Shown: positions 30,429 to 39,849 of the stretch, in pieces | Layout: every line of letters starts with the position of its first letter | Position numbering within the stretch: the first letter of the stretch is position 1 | Source of the DNA: Candidatus Parendomicrobium reticulitermitis | GTDB taxonomy: Bacteria; Elusimicrobiota; Endomicrobiia; Endomicrobiales; Endomicrobiaceae | Assembly: GCA_031287095.1 (NCBI GenBank) | Contig: JAITTG010000058.1 | Span: 1-46,718, forward strand | DNA length: 46,718 nt | Direction: 5' to 3' | Position numbers and translations under genes: made by a program | Notes under the pieces: generated by a model | Database searches by the model: none | What the model saw: the letters and a program-made list of their open reading frames with translations, nothing else | What the model was told of the DNA's origin: nothing

Positions 30429-33400
30429 ATAAATATATTCCGTAACCTATGTCCAATGGTCTTTTCTTTATCCGAGCATCGCTTGCATTTTCTATATGCG
30501 CCGCTGCAAAACTATTGTTTTGTAATATGTTATTACTTTGATTGTTACCATACCAACTGCTTGCCGTCGCTCCTCCGCTTGTGTTCACGCTTGTCAAACT
30601 AAATAAGTTTGATACTCCCCACATCGCATTGGCATAGTTTCCCGTATTATCAGCTATCGCGTCATTTGCCGTATAATTATGCGCGTTCTCATGACCATAA
30701 ATATTTATAAACTGTCCCGTATCTGTCGCTGTTCCTAACGCGGCATTTAAATATATTTGACCTGTGTCATTATCGTGCTTTCCAGATCTTTGATAGTATT
30801 CTCCCGTTTCTTCGTCCATATATACAGTTTCATCATAATATACTTTTGCTTTACCATTTGCCGCTTGCTCTATTTCTTCTAAACTCTTTTCTTGGCTTAA
30901 ATTGTTTATTACTTTCTTATTCATGCCTATCATATCTGCCAATGTTGACTGATTTGCTTGCCATTGCTCCGCTATATCAAAAATGCCGACTTTATCAAAA
31001 GCCGCTATATCATAAGCCGTTTTCGCCGTGTTATATATTGTCCCTGTTATACCAGTTAATGATTTTGCTGTGTTCATACCTAATCCCATCACTTGTTGAA
31101 CTATTTGGTCGCGTCCTGCTTTTGATAGCAATCGCAAATCTATGCTTACATCCGCATTCAACGCCCCTGTCACTTGCTCGCGCGTTGTTTGTTGCGAGTT
31201 GTCCGTATCTCGGTTTATCTTTGATAAGTCTTGATTGGATTGTCCGCTGCCTATTGTCGCTTTGTTGATTTGCTCTTTTTCATTTCCTTGATTGCCCAAT
31301 GTTAAACCTAATTTACCGCCCGTGCCTACCTTTTTCTTGTCTTTTACTATGTCCGTTATTGATACGCTCATACCAAAACTTGAATTGCTGCTGTAATCCC
31401 TGTCTTTTATGTCTTCATAAGTTATTGTCCCTGTGTTAAATATCGTCTTGTTTTCCGATACGCTCCCTATCGCCGCGCCCGCTAAATGCGTGTCGCCAGA
31501 TACTTTTATGTTCGCTTCTTGCGACGATAATAAGCCCGTCTGCTCCTCTACCCACGCTTTGTTCGTCTCGCCTTGCCCGTAATTTATTCCTGCGCTCGCT
31601 CCACCGCTTCCATATCCCGCGTTTGCTCCTATGCTACTGCTGTTGGATTCTACCGTGTTTTGCTTGCTTTCTACTTTCAAGTTTCCCGCTACTTCTATGT
31701 CAAGCGTCCCGCTGTTTGATTGATGTCCGCTCGATAACATGCTCCCGCCTGCTTTGTATGTGATGTTTCCCATCGCTTGACTTATCGCATTGTTGTAATT
31801 TACCGCTATCGTCTTGTCCCCGCCTAAACTAAATCCCGCGCTCGCGCTTACTCCACCTGTCCCGATCGTTAAACTCGCCGTGTATTCCTCGCTCTTGTCT
31901 TGACTTTTAAACACATCTTTGCTCGCTTTTATTATTATGTCGTTGCCAGCATTGTAGGCTATGTTGCCCTGCTCGCTTAGTATCGCGCTCCCTGTTTGAT
32001 TTATATTGTTTGTTGCATTGAGGATTATGTCTCCGCTCCTTGATACTATTTGACTCGCTATGTTGCTTATACTGCTTTCTTTGCGCGTTGTCTCTTGAGT
32101 CTTTGCGTCTATCGTCACGCTCGCATTAAAACCCGCCGTCTTTGCGCTTCCCGCAGCGCTGGCTATGCTTGCCGCTACATTTACTCCCGCCGCCGCAATG
32201 TTTGCTCGCGCTAAATCTACATTCCTTCGCGCATCTTCTAACGCTTCATCGCTTGCTTTGCCTTCCGCGTGCAACGCTTCTATTCTCGATAACTCTTTCT
32301 CCGCTTGCGCTTGCATCTCCCCAGCTTTTACTAATGCGTCGCTTGCCCTGTATGCGTCAACATAAGCGTTCGTTATCCCTACGCTTATTTCTAAACTCGC
32401 CTCTTTGTGCGTGTTGATTATCTCTTGCTTTTCCTCGGCGCTTAATACATTGATATCCCTCGCGCTCACATCTACGCCGCCAGCTATTATGTTGCTCCCT
32501 ATCACATTTACATCGTTTTTCGCCCGTATCGTCAAATTCCCGACTATGTCTATGTTGCTCGATACCACTCTGCTCGTTGTGGTCTCGTTCTCATCGCTGG
32601 TCATCTCACCCTTAATACTAGCTAATTTCGCTTGACCCTCGCCTAACCCTTTGAAAAAATCGCCTATCGAACCTAATGCGCTCGTTATGTCAAGACTTTT
32701 CTCTTCGTGCATATAATAGTGGTATTCGCTGTCTTGTGTGTTAATCACATTTATGTTGTTAGCGTCAAATATCGCATTCGCTCCCGCTTTTATGTCCCCG
32801 CCTACTATCGTTATGTCCCTCTTTGCCTCCACTTCTAAATCTTTTGACGCTTTTATCGCGCTCTTTACCGCAACGCTTTGCGCGTCCACTTTCTGTTCTT
32901 GTTCGCTCGATAATCCCAACGAACCCGTCGTCATCTTGCTGTATTGACTGCTAACGCTGTCTTGCGCCGCTAATACTAATATGTCCCCCCACGCTTTCAT
33001 TACTATACCGTCTTGCGTGCTTTCTACACTGCTTCCTTCTATTATTATGTTGTTGCCGGCATTCATCGTTATCTTGCCGCTCGTCTCTATCTTGCTGCCT
33101 ATGTGCCTGATTTCTGTATAACTGCTGTTTTCCTCAGTCGTATCTCCAAATGTTCCCTCGTCTTGCGTCGAATGCGTTTCGGTATGCTTTTTGACTTCTA
33201 ATGCTCCCACTACTATGTCTTTGGCGCTGTATGTTATGTTTGCCGCTCCTATTATGTCAAAACCCCTTTGCGTTATTATCCCCCTGTCTGGTATCCCGTT
33301 ACCGCCCGCTACAGACGCCTTTATGTCTAACCCTGAAAATATGTATAAATTGCCGCGCCCTAATGTTTTTAACCTTCCCGTTATCTCAAAATCTTGCGAA

Positions 33401-35517
33401 TCGCTTCCCCTATCCCCATTCGCCTCTATCCCCCATGTCTTGCTATACACTATACCCAACAAATTCGCCGCGCTTATTCCGTATATATCCCCTTTGCCGC
33501 TCTCTATCGTCACATCCATCCCTTTTATCGATAAACTTCCTGCCCGTATCTTTAAACTTTCCCTCGCATTTATCTCCCCATACGGATTTACTATCTCCTT
33601 GCTATACCATATCGCCCCATAACTATCTTCAAACCTCGCTACTTCTTTCTCGCTCTTAAACGCTCCTACTGCTTTTATTTCTATATCGCCGCCTTCTATA
33701 TTCCCGTTTATGTTCTTTATGTCTCCACGCGCGTCTAATTTTATACTCTCCTGCCCCTCTAATGTCCCGTAATTGCTTATGTTGTTCGCTTTGATTTCTA
33801 CTTGCCGCCCTTTTACTATGCTGTATAAATTGCGCCCTTCATTGTCTTGCCCCCTTATCACCGCTCCCTGCGTCAAGTCTTGCGCGAAATTTCCCGTTAA
33901 ATTTATCTTTATGCTCTTGCCTAATATCTCCCCAACAGTCTTGCTTGTAAATGTGTATTCCTCATTAAAAGCTGCCATGTGATGCTCGTTCTCTTCCTTA
34001 AGACCCCAACTAAACGGGTCATACCATTCCCGCACCTCATAAGTCGTGTATCCCCATTTGACTATCTCAAAACTGCCTCGCTCCATTATCGCTTTGTTCG
34101 TTAAATCCCTCGCCCTTATTTCTAAACTCGTCTTTCCGTTGATTCTTGAACTCGTATTGCTTATGTCCCGTCCTACTATGCTTACTTCATTGCCCTCTAT
34201 CTTTGCCGCTCGCGCCGTGTGTATCACTTTTCCCGTTTCATAAGTCCTGTCATTTACTTGCGCAAATTCAAGCCAGCTGCCTGTCCCGATTGTCTGCTTC
34301 TCTATAAACCCGCTCCCGTTTTCTATAGCCTCATTTATTATGTCTCCCGTTGCGGTTATGTCTATCTTGCGCTCCGCTATTATGCCGCTTCCTTTGTTGC
34401 TTAATGCCGCCGCTTCTATCTTTATGTTCTTGGCATTTATCTGTCCCTGCTTGGCAGAACCCTCGTTCTCATTTACCACTTCGCGAGCGTTTATTACCAT
34501 GTCCCCTAACGCTTTTATCAATCCGTTTGTGTTCGCTATCTTGCCGCCCGCTTGTAAATCTATGCCCGTTTTGGCATTGATTGCTCCCCTGTTTTCTATA
34601 TCCCCTTTGCTCTTTATCACTATGTCTTCTACATCGCTTATCAACTTGCCGCCTTCTTGCGTCTTTACGCCAAACCCGTTCTCGCTCGATACTATCTTGA
34701 TTTTGTCCCCATACATCGAACCTGCCGCTTCTACCATCACCGCCTCGCCTTGCGCTCCTAAATCTTGCGATATAACCGTTTTACTTTCATTGTCGTATTC
34801 TTGGTTTCCTGCCTTTACTTCTATTTTCTTTGCCTTTAATTGTCCGCTTATCTTTACATACCGACTTACTATTTCTACATCGCTCTCTAACGCTTGCATT
34901 CCGCCAACGCCTATCTCCACACTGCGCGTCCTGTCTATACTGTATCCGCTTATTTGCCCGTTTACTACGCTCGGTCTTGCGCTTACTAAACTTATTTGAC
35001 CAGTGTTTATAAACCGCGCCCCATTGACCAATATCCCGTAAGGATTTGCTAAAACAAAATCCGCCCTCTGCCCTACTATCTCCACAGAACCTCTTAATAC
35101 GCTCAAGTTTGACGCTGCTACTTCGTTTAATATGATTCTTGCCGCATCGCCCGTAAAGTTTGTGTTGCCAGATATCTCCCTGTCAAGAATCTGCGAACGC
35201 GCTCCGCTTACCGAATTGTTTATTACCGCCCCTTGCGCGTCAACATTGAATTTGTCGTATTTATTGTGCGATAATCCGTTGGCGTTTGGCGCAACTATGC
35301 GCACCACAGGCACTTGCCTGCGCTGACTGTCCATCTGATTTTCTATCGCAGGCTTGTATACCACCTGCGCATTGTGAGGCAGTATTTCCCCAAAAATAAT
35401 GCCGCTTTGACTTAATATAATCACAACAGCCATAAATAAAGCAAAAATTTGACGACGATTTGTAATAATCTTCGCAAATATCCTCTTGCCTATTTTGATG
35501 ATTTTTAGTCTTTCCAT
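30406..35517 (-). CDS. Filamentous-haemagglutinin-like TpsA exoprotein with pretoxin metalloprotease-like motif
   Basis: A 1,703-residue secreted protein. Residues 1-44 are an extended signal peptide (two basic stretches, then FALFMAVVIILSQSGIIFGE). The two-partner-secretion domain follows to about 300: SHNKYDKFNVDAQGAVINNS, then NPYGILVNGARFINTGQISL, matching the conserved 'NPNGI' region with Tyr for Asn. Beta-helix repeats rich in 'I..SG.I..nA.nni' fill about 300-1450. Near the C-terminus FINIYGHENAHNYT contains an HExxH motif (residues 1609-1613), as in pretoxin regions of such proteins. The frame ends shortly after GYGIYLYA because of a frameshift before the effector domain. No TpsB transporter gene is in the window. 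A GAGG site precedes the ATG. Confidence 0.88.
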   Translation of the reverse strand: MERLKIIKIGKRIFAKIITNRRQIFALFMAVVIILSQSGIIFGEILPHNAQVVYKPAIENQMDSQRRQVPVVRIVAPNANGLSHNKYDKFNVDAQGAVINNSVSGARSQILDREISGNTNFTGDAARIILNEVAASNLSVLRGSVEIVGQRADFVLANPYGILVNGARFINTGQISLVSARPSVVNGQISGYSIDRTRSVEIGVGGMQALESDVEIVSRYVKISGQLKAKKIEVKAGNQEYDNESKTVISQDLGAQGEAVMVEAAGSMYGDKIKIVSSENGFGVKTQEGGKLISDVEDIVIKSKGDIENRGAINAKTGIDLQAGGKIANTNGLIKALGDMVINAREVVNENEGSAKQGQINAKNIKIEAAALSNKGSGIIAERKIDITATGDIINEAIENGSGFIEKQTIGTGSWLEFAQVNDRTYETGKVIHTARAAKIEGNEVSIVGRDISNTSSRINGKTSLEIRARDLTNKAIMERGSFEIVKWGYTTYEVREWYDPFSWGLKEENEHHMAAFNEEYTFTSKTVGEILGKSIKINLTGNFAQDLTQGAVIRGQDNEGRNLYSIVKGRQVEIKANNISNYGTLEGQESIKLDARGDIKNINGNIEGGDIEIKAVGAFKSEKEVARFEDSYGAIWYSKEIVNPYGEINARESLKIRAGSLSIKGMDVTIESGKGDIYGISAANLLGIVYSKTWGIEANGDRGSDSQDFEITGRLKTLGRGNLYIFSGLDIKASVAGGNGIPDRGIITQRGFDIIGAANITYSAKDIVVGALEVKKHTETHSTQDEGTFGDTTEENSSYTEIRHIGSKIETSGKITMNAGNNIIIEGSSVESTQDGIVMKAWGDILVLAAQDSVSSQYSKMTTGSLGLSSEQEQKVDAQSVAVKSAIKASKDLEVEAKRDITIVGGDIKAGANAIFDANNINVINTQDSEYHYYMHEEKSLDITSALGSIGDFFKGLGEGQAKLASIKGEMTSDENETTTSRVVSSNIDIVGNLTIRAKNDVNVIGSNIIAGGVDVSARDINVLSAEEKQEIINTHKEASLEISVGITNAYVDAYRASDALVKAGEMQAQAEKELSRIEALHAEGKASDEALEDARRNVDLARANIAAAGVNVAASIASAAGSAKTAGFNASVTIDAKTQETTRKESSISNIASQIVSRSGDIILNATNNINQTGSAILSEQGNIAYNAGNDIIIKASKDVFKSQDKSEEYTASLTIGTGGVSASAGFSLGGDKTIAVNYNNAISQAMGNITYKAGGSMLSSGHQSNSGTLDIEVAGNLKVESKQNTVESNSSSIGANAGYGSGGASAGINYGQGETNKAWVEEQTGLLSSQEANIKVSGDTHLAGAAIGSVSENKTIFNTGTITYEDIKDRDYSSNSSFGMSVSITDIVKDKKKVGTGGKLGLTLGNQGNEKEQINKATIGSGQSNQDLSKINRDTDNSQQTTREQVTGALNADVSIDLRLLSKAGRDQIVQQVMGLGMNTAKSLTGITGTIYNTAKTAYDIAAFDKVGIFDIAEQWQANQSTLADMIGMNKKVINNLSQEKSLEEIEQAANGKAKVYYDETVYMDEETGEYYQRSGKHDNDTGQIYLNAALGTATDTGQFINIYGHENAHNYTANDAIADNTGNYANAMWGVSNLFSLTSVNTSGGATASSWYGNNQSNNILQNNSFAAAHIENASDARIKKRPLDIGYGIYLYARSSWI

Positions 35518-36006
35518 GATAATGCCTCTTTTTATTATCGGGCAGATGTTAAATATGCCCTGTGATTTATACGCTTTTTGCCGTTTGATTGATTTTGTTG
35601 TTCGTCGGTTGTTTTTACCATTTCCCCTTTGGATTTACTGTTCGTCCAGCGGGCGAGTTGAAAAACCGCACTGCATGAAGTTTTGGGTTTTCTGGATTTT
35701 CATGTTGATTTTTCAATGTGTTTTTGATTTCAATGATTTTTTGAATTTGTTGTTTGTTCGGTTTTGTTGTTCGTCGAGTTTTGTTTTTTGCACAACTTGC
35801 GAAAAGCCGTTGTCGTGGTCGTGGTCAATTTGTCTGTTGATTTTGAGATGTTGATTTAAAATTAGTTTAATGTATTTTCTTAGGATGCGGCGGATAGTAT
35901 CATAAACCCTTGTAAATAGCATACCTGAAAAAACCCTAAATGCAAGCGAGCAAATGTAGGTTTTTTGACATAAAATTTATTGGGTTTTTAATCTATGAAA
36001 GGAAAA
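35518..36006. other. Gap between FHA gene and tRNA-Gln, no gene seen
   Basis: The gap is T-rich with diverged repeats: GCGGGCGAGTTG...AAAACCGC and 'gaagttttggg' near 35650-35690 echo the 3513 hairpin, and 35790-35840 resembles 455-500. It should contain the FHA promoter, but I cannot place it with confidence. Confidence 0.4.
35928..35966. terminator. Terminator-like hairpin after tRNA-Gln
   Basis: AAAAAACCCTA and TAGGTTTTTT pair with one bulged C around an 18-base loop. It lies 40 bp beyond the 3' end of the tRNA gene on the minus strand and would end the rimI-TPR-ispE-tRNA transcript before the FHA gene. Confidence 0.45.
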
Positions 36007-36077
36007 CTTCGGGACTAGGATTCGAACCTAGACAAACGGCTCCAAAAGCCGTTGTGCTACCATTACACAATCCCGAA
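36007..36077 (-). tRNA. tRNA-Gln (anticodon UUG)
   Basis: A 71-base cloverleaf on the minus strand. The acceptor arms TTCGGGA and TCCCGAA pair fully. The anticodon stem ACGGC/GCCGT holds the loop TTTTGGA with anticodon TTG, reading CAA. The T arm is CTAGG-TTCGAAT-CCTAG. The CCA end is not encoded. It lies 20 bases after the ispE stop and is probably processed from the same transcript. Confidence 0.95.
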
Positions 36078-36097
36078 ATTAAAATCTTATTGAATTT

Positions 36098-36949
36098 TCA
36101 GTGAGTTTCTGTATTGTAGATTTTCCAATTATACTGATTTAATTTTTTAATTATTTCGTCTGAATGATCTTTGGATTTTGATATGCCAAAAACCGTTGAG
36201 CCTGAACCTGACATAAGAGCAAGACATCCCGCTTGAATTAAAAGAAATTTGATTTTTGCTATCTCTGGATTATATGGAAAAACGAACTCCTCAAGTCTGT
36301 TAAATAAGTCATTTTTGTCCAAAGACCAATGCTTGAAATCTGTTGGGATTTTATACATTTGGCTTATCTTTGTCAATGGAAATTTTATACGGTTATAAAC
36401 CTCAGATGTGGAGACGCTAAAATTGGGATTGATTAGAATCACATTCTTTTTTCCTATACTTTTTATTGGAGCGACGATATCGCCTATGCCTTCACATAAT
36501 GTTGTCCCCCCTGTCAAAAAAAACGGGACATCGGCTCCAAGTTTGGATGACAGAAGTCTTATTTGCTCATTTTTGCTTATCTCATCAAGAGGCATTATAC
36601 CCCATAATTCTATCAACCCTTTTATTGTTCCTGCGGCATTTGAAGAGCCGCCGCCAAGACCTGCGCATATCGGAATTTGTTTGTCTATATATATTTTAAC
36701 GCCTTGTTTTATATTAAATTTTTCTTTTACGGCTTGCGCCGCTTTATAAACAAGATTGCGGCTGTCTGTGGGAATTTCTTTATTATTGCTTTCTATTTCT
36801 ATCGTATCATTGGAGAGACTCTCTATTGTGAGTTCGTCAAATAGGGATACTGTTTGCATTATACTTACAAGATTGTGATAGCCGTCGGGACGCTTGTTAA
36901 GAATTTCTAAAAATAGATTGATTTTTGCGGGTGTTTTGAGTTTTAACAT
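36098..36949 (-). CDS. ispE: 4-diphosphocytidyl-2-C-methyl-D-erythritol kinase
   Basis: A 283-residue GHMP kinase of the MEP pathway to isoprenoids, needed for the undecaprenyl carrier used by MraY. It opens LKTPAKINLFLEILNKRPDG (substrate loop with the conserved Lys, Asn), then YHNLVSIMQTVSL. The ATP motif is IPICAGLGGGSSNAAGTIKG, the catalytic Asp is in GADVPFFLTGGTTLCEGIGD, and ALMSGSGSTVFGI is the third GHMP motif. Length is usual. It follows the TPR gene after eight bases and precedes tRNA-Gln. Confidence 0.95.
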   Translation of the reverse strand: MLKLKTPAKINLFLEILNKRPDGYHNLVSIMQTVSLFDELTIESLSNDTIEIESNNKEIPTDSRNLVYKAAQAVKEKFNIKQGVKIYIDKQIPICAGLGGGSSNAAGTIKGLIELWGIMPLDEISKNEQIRLLSSKLGADVPFFLTGGTTLCEGIGDIVAPIKSIGKKNVILINPNFSVSTSEVYNRIKFPLTKISQMYKIPTDFKHWSLDKNDLFNRLEEFVFPYNPEIAKIKFLLIQAGCLALMSGSGSTVFGISKSKDHSDEIIKKLNQYNWKIYNTETH

Positions 36950-36957
36950 TTTGAACC

Positions 36958-39108
36958 TTATTTTTTTGGTATTTCTATGCGGCGGTCGGAGACGGTAAAT
37001 GGAGAAGCGGTAAGAATTACGCTATAATTAAATTTTTTTGAAATTATCTTAATTTTTGAAGGGATTTTTGAGATATAGAAAGGCTTGTTTTCAAGAACTT
37101 GTATTGTTAAACCGCCTTTTACTATTTCTTTGATTGTGGAATCTTTTATATTTAGAACAAGCGTATCTTCCCCAAGATGATAAATCATATCGCCGCCCTT
37201 GGTTTCTATATAAGCGGTTTTAAAACTATCAATAAAACTTCCATTCAAAATTTGCGCCGCTGTTTGCAAGATGTCTAAAATTTCGGGCGATACGCTGTCT
37301 TTGACAATGTCGGGATAAAATATAATTTTTGAATCTTTGATAAAAATTTTTGCATCGGGCATAAGAGCGATAGGTAAAGATATTTCTATGCCTTCGCCTT
37401 TAACAAAATTAAAATTGAAATACATAGACTTGGACGCAAATACCAAACCAGCCTGCGCTTTATACCCAGTCTTTAACGACAACAATTTAAAGTAATGGCT
37501 GCTTGCCCTAAAAAGCATTCTGTCGGACAATTCTATATTTGACAGCGTTTTTTGAACAGCATCAAGTTTCTTTTTGACTTCTTTATCTCCGGTAGCGTCA
37601 TAAGCGAGACAATATGCAACCCAAGCGTTTGCATTTTTGTTTTCAGCGGCATACACATCTCCAAGATGATAATAAGCGCTGGGCTGACGAGTTCCGTTTG
37701 CGGCATAAACTAAAGCCTGTTCGGCAGCCTCAAGATTTCCCAACTTGAAATAAATCCACCCCAAAGTGTCAATAAATATGCCGTTGTTTTTATCTATTGT
37801 AAGCGCTTTTTCCAATAAACTTTGAGCATAGGGGAGGTCTTCGCCTTTATTGGCAAGAACTAATCCCAAATAATTCATAGTTCTTTCGTCATTTGGAAAC
37901 ATCTCAAGGGTTTGTTTTAAGGCTTTTTTTGCGTTTTGCCAATCGCCTTTTCTGTCATAAGCGACGCCGAGATAAAAATGAGCATCGTTTAAATCCGGCT
38001 TTACCTCTATTGTTTTGAGAAAATATTCTATAGACTGATCGTATTTTTTTGCATCCATATAATTTAACGCGGTAAGATTTAAAAGGTCGCTGTTGTTAGG
38101 CTCAATTTTTAAAGCCCTTAAAAGATATTTTTCCGCCTCAGAATATTTGCCTGAAACGGCATAGTAAAAACCGAGTTTGGAAAGAACTGTCACATTATCT
38201 TTTTGCGACGGAAATGTGAGAATAAACTCAAATTCCTTCATAGCATTTTCTATTTGTTTTGTTCTCTCATAAGTCATACCGAGCCAAAAAGCGGTATTAA
38301 AATCGTCCTTTAAAATTTTTTTTGCCTTGAGCAAAAATTCTTGAGCCTTATCTAAATCCCCAGTGAGATAATAGACCCTGCCGAGATATACCAAAATAAA
38401 AGAATTGTCGGGATAATTTTCATAGAACTGTTCATAAACTTTTACGGCTTGCGCTATTTTGCCCATTTTTTCATATATATTTGCTTTTGCCACATAACTA
38501 TCTAAAACATCGGGTCGTTCTTTGATAACTTTGTCATAGGATTCCAAAGCCGCCGCATTCATATTGAGTTTTTCTTGAACAACGCCGAATTGATAATTAC
38601 CGATAGCGGATAATGGGTCTAAATTTAAAAATTCCTGCCAATATTTTTTTGATTCGGTAAATTTATTGTCATTAAAATAGAATAGAGCAAGAGATGAAAG
38701 AGCAGTCTCGTTTTTGGGATCTAATTTGAGAGTTTTATCCCAAAATGCTTTGGCTGAATCGGTTGTTTGCGTCATAAGATAAAAACCAGCCAAAAAAAGA
38801 GTTGTATCTGGATTTTCCCCGTCAATGGCGTCAATTTTTTGAGCCAATTCCATAGCATTGTCTTTATTGCCTATGCTCCAATCCAAATATGTTAAATCTT
38901 TATATATGATTATAGCGCTGGTATCAAGAGAAATGGCTTTTTCATAATCTTTTTTGGCTGCGGCGCTTTTACCGCTTTTTTGCTCAAGCAAGGCTTTTAG
39001 ATAAACTTTATAGGCTTCGTAATTTTGCCCAAAAGAAAAACCGCTTTGCATAAGCAAGACGGAAATAATAAAAGTAAAAATCAAAATTTTGTTTGTTTTT
39101 TTATTCAT
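36958..39108 (-). CDS. Exported TPR-repeat protein
   Basis: A 716-residue protein with a signal peptide (MNKKTNKILIFTFIISVLLM...SFG). About 13 tetratricopeptide repeats follow over residues 30-540, for example YEKAISLDTSAIIIYKDLTY and AEKYLLRALKIEPNNSDLLN. The last 180 residues are not TPR and look like a beta-rich domain (FNFNFVKGEGIEISLPIALM, then ETKGGDMIYHLGEDTLVLNI). Such a tail resembles periplasmic lipid- or lipoprotein-binding beta domains, but I do not assign a family. The ATG overlaps the rimI stop (ATGA), and ispE follows after eight bases. A scaffold role in the envelope is likely. Confidence 0.8.
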   Translation of the reverse strand: MNKKTNKILIFTFIISVLLMQSGFSFGQNYEAYKVYLKALLEQKSGKSAAAKKDYEKAISLDTSAIIIYKDLTYLDWSIGNKDNAMELAQKIDAIDGENPDTTLFLAGFYLMTQTTDSAKAFWDKTLKLDPKNETALSSLALFYFNDNKFTESKKYWQEFLNLDPLSAIGNYQFGVVQEKLNMNAAALESYDKVIKERPDVLDSYVAKANIYEKMGKIAQAVKVYEQFYENYPDNSFILVYLGRVYYLTGDLDKAQEFLLKAKKILKDDFNTAFWLGMTYERTKQIENAMKEFEFILTFPSQKDNVTVLSKLGFYYAVSGKYSEAEKYLLRALKIEPNNSDLLNLTALNYMDAKKYDQSIEYFLKTIEVKPDLNDAHFYLGVAYDRKGDWQNAKKALKQTLEMFPNDERTMNYLGLVLANKGEDLPYAQSLLEKALTIDKNNGIFIDTLGWIYFKLGNLEAAEQALVYAANGTRQPSAYYHLGDVYAAENKNANAWVAYCLAYDATGDKEVKKKLDAVQKTLSNIELSDRMLFRASSHYFKLLSLKTGYKAQAGLVFASKSMYFNFNFVKGEGIEISLPIALMPDAKIFIKDSKIIFYPDIVKDSVSPEILDILQTAAQILNGSFIDSFKTAYIETKGGDMIYHLGEDTLVLNIKDSTIKEIVKGGLTIQVLENKPFYISKIPSKIKIISKKFNYSVILTASPFTVSDRRIEIPKK

Positions 39109-39542
39109 TTTAATTGTTTCCTCAAAACTAAAGCGTCTTCTCCATTTGCATAATATTTTTTTCTAATTGACGACAATTCAAATTCAAAAGATTTATAAAA
39201 ATTCTGAGCCGTCATATTGCTTTTTCCGACTTCTAAAAACGCGCTTTTGACGCCTTTTTTAACTGCATCTGATAAAACAAATTTAAACAAGACTGCGGCG
39301 TTTCCTTTTCTTCTTTGCTCTTTTGTTACGGCTATTGATAAGATTTCTAATTCAATACCGCAATATAAAGATATGCAATACCCGATTACTTTGCCGTCGA
39401 ATAAAATAATGTCAAAAGAGACATTGCTATTGGATACAGAATCCGAAAGCATAGATTTTGACCATGGATTTTGAAAAGAATCTTTTTCAATATCTGCAAT
39501 GTCGTTTAAAAATTCTTGTCTAAAACCGCATACTTCAATCAT
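39105..39542 (-). CDS. rimI: Ribosomal-protein-alanine N-acetyltransferase, RimI-like
   Basis: A GNAT acetyltransferase of about 145 residues, presumed to acetylate the N-terminal Ala of ribosomal protein bS18. Signatures: the N-terminal IADIEKDSFQNPWSKSML, the acetyl-CoA strand-loop LEILSIAVTKEQRRKGNAAV (R-R-x-G-N/x-A), and FLEVGKSNMTAQNFYKSFEF ending in RKKYYANGEDALVLRK, all as in RimI. The frame extends seven codons upstream to 39563, but those codons lie in the end of a MITE-like element. I start at MIEVCGFRQEF, where the element's AGAGG lies seven bases before the ATG. The stop overlaps the TPR gene start. Confidence 0.85.
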   Translation of the reverse strand: MIEVCGFRQEFLNDIADIEKDSFQNPWSKSMLSDSVSNSNVSFDIILFDGKVIGYCISLYCGIELEILSIAVTKEQRRKGNAAVLFKFVLSDAVKKGVKSAFLEVGKSNMTAQNFYKSFEFELSSIRKKYYANGEDALVLRKQLK

Positions 39543-39545
39543 CAA

Positions 39546-39718
39546 TAGACCTCTTGCATACAAAAACGACTAACAATAAAATCTCAAATAACGGTATTTT
39601 ATGGATTCTGCGACTTCGCGCACAATGACAAACCCACTTTCGTGCAGACAGTTCCTATTAGCGTATAATAATACCTATACTCTTATATTCTTTGCATATC
39701 AGTTGTGCAAGAGAACTA
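39546..39718. mobile_element. MITE-like element, copy D (173 bp), at the rimI start
   Basis: Begins TAGACCTCTTGCATAC three bases from the rimI ATG and ends GTTGTGCAAGAGAACTA. The interior has 'attctgcgacttcgcgca' and 'attctttgcatatcag' as in other copies. Read on the minus strand its end supplies the sequence just upstream of rimI. Confidence 0.65.
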
Positions 39719-39781
39719 ATATCGTCGGTTGCGCAAGAGCGCCGTATCCTAATATCCGTTTAATCGGCTACAAATAAAACA

Positions 39782-39816
39782 GGCTGTAAATTGCTTTTGA
39801 TAAAGAATTTACAGCC
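39782..39816 (-). terminator. Terminator of the PpiC/SurA-type gene
   Basis: Arms GGCTGTAAATT and AATTTACAGCC (11 bp) with a loop of 13 bases, followed on the minus strand by TGTTTTATTTG. It lies about 35 bases after the stop of the gene at 39850. Confidence 0.65.
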
Positions 39817-39849
39817 CGCTTATTGATTATCTCTAACAACTTTTTGTTT

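Noticed and set aside
34340-34999. Long open frames on the plus strand opposite the FHA gene (also near 30846, 32142, 33191 and 33201)
   Set aside because: They mirror the codon pattern of the repetitive FHA gene, lack ribosome binding sites, and their peptides are low-complexity Leu/Ser/Pro runs.
35966-35997. TTGACA with a TTAATC or TAATCT about 17-18 bases later on the plus strand
   Set aside because: It points toward the antisense of tRNA-Gln and ispE with no plus-strand gene to serve; the -10 is poor and the TTGACA overlaps a terminator arm.
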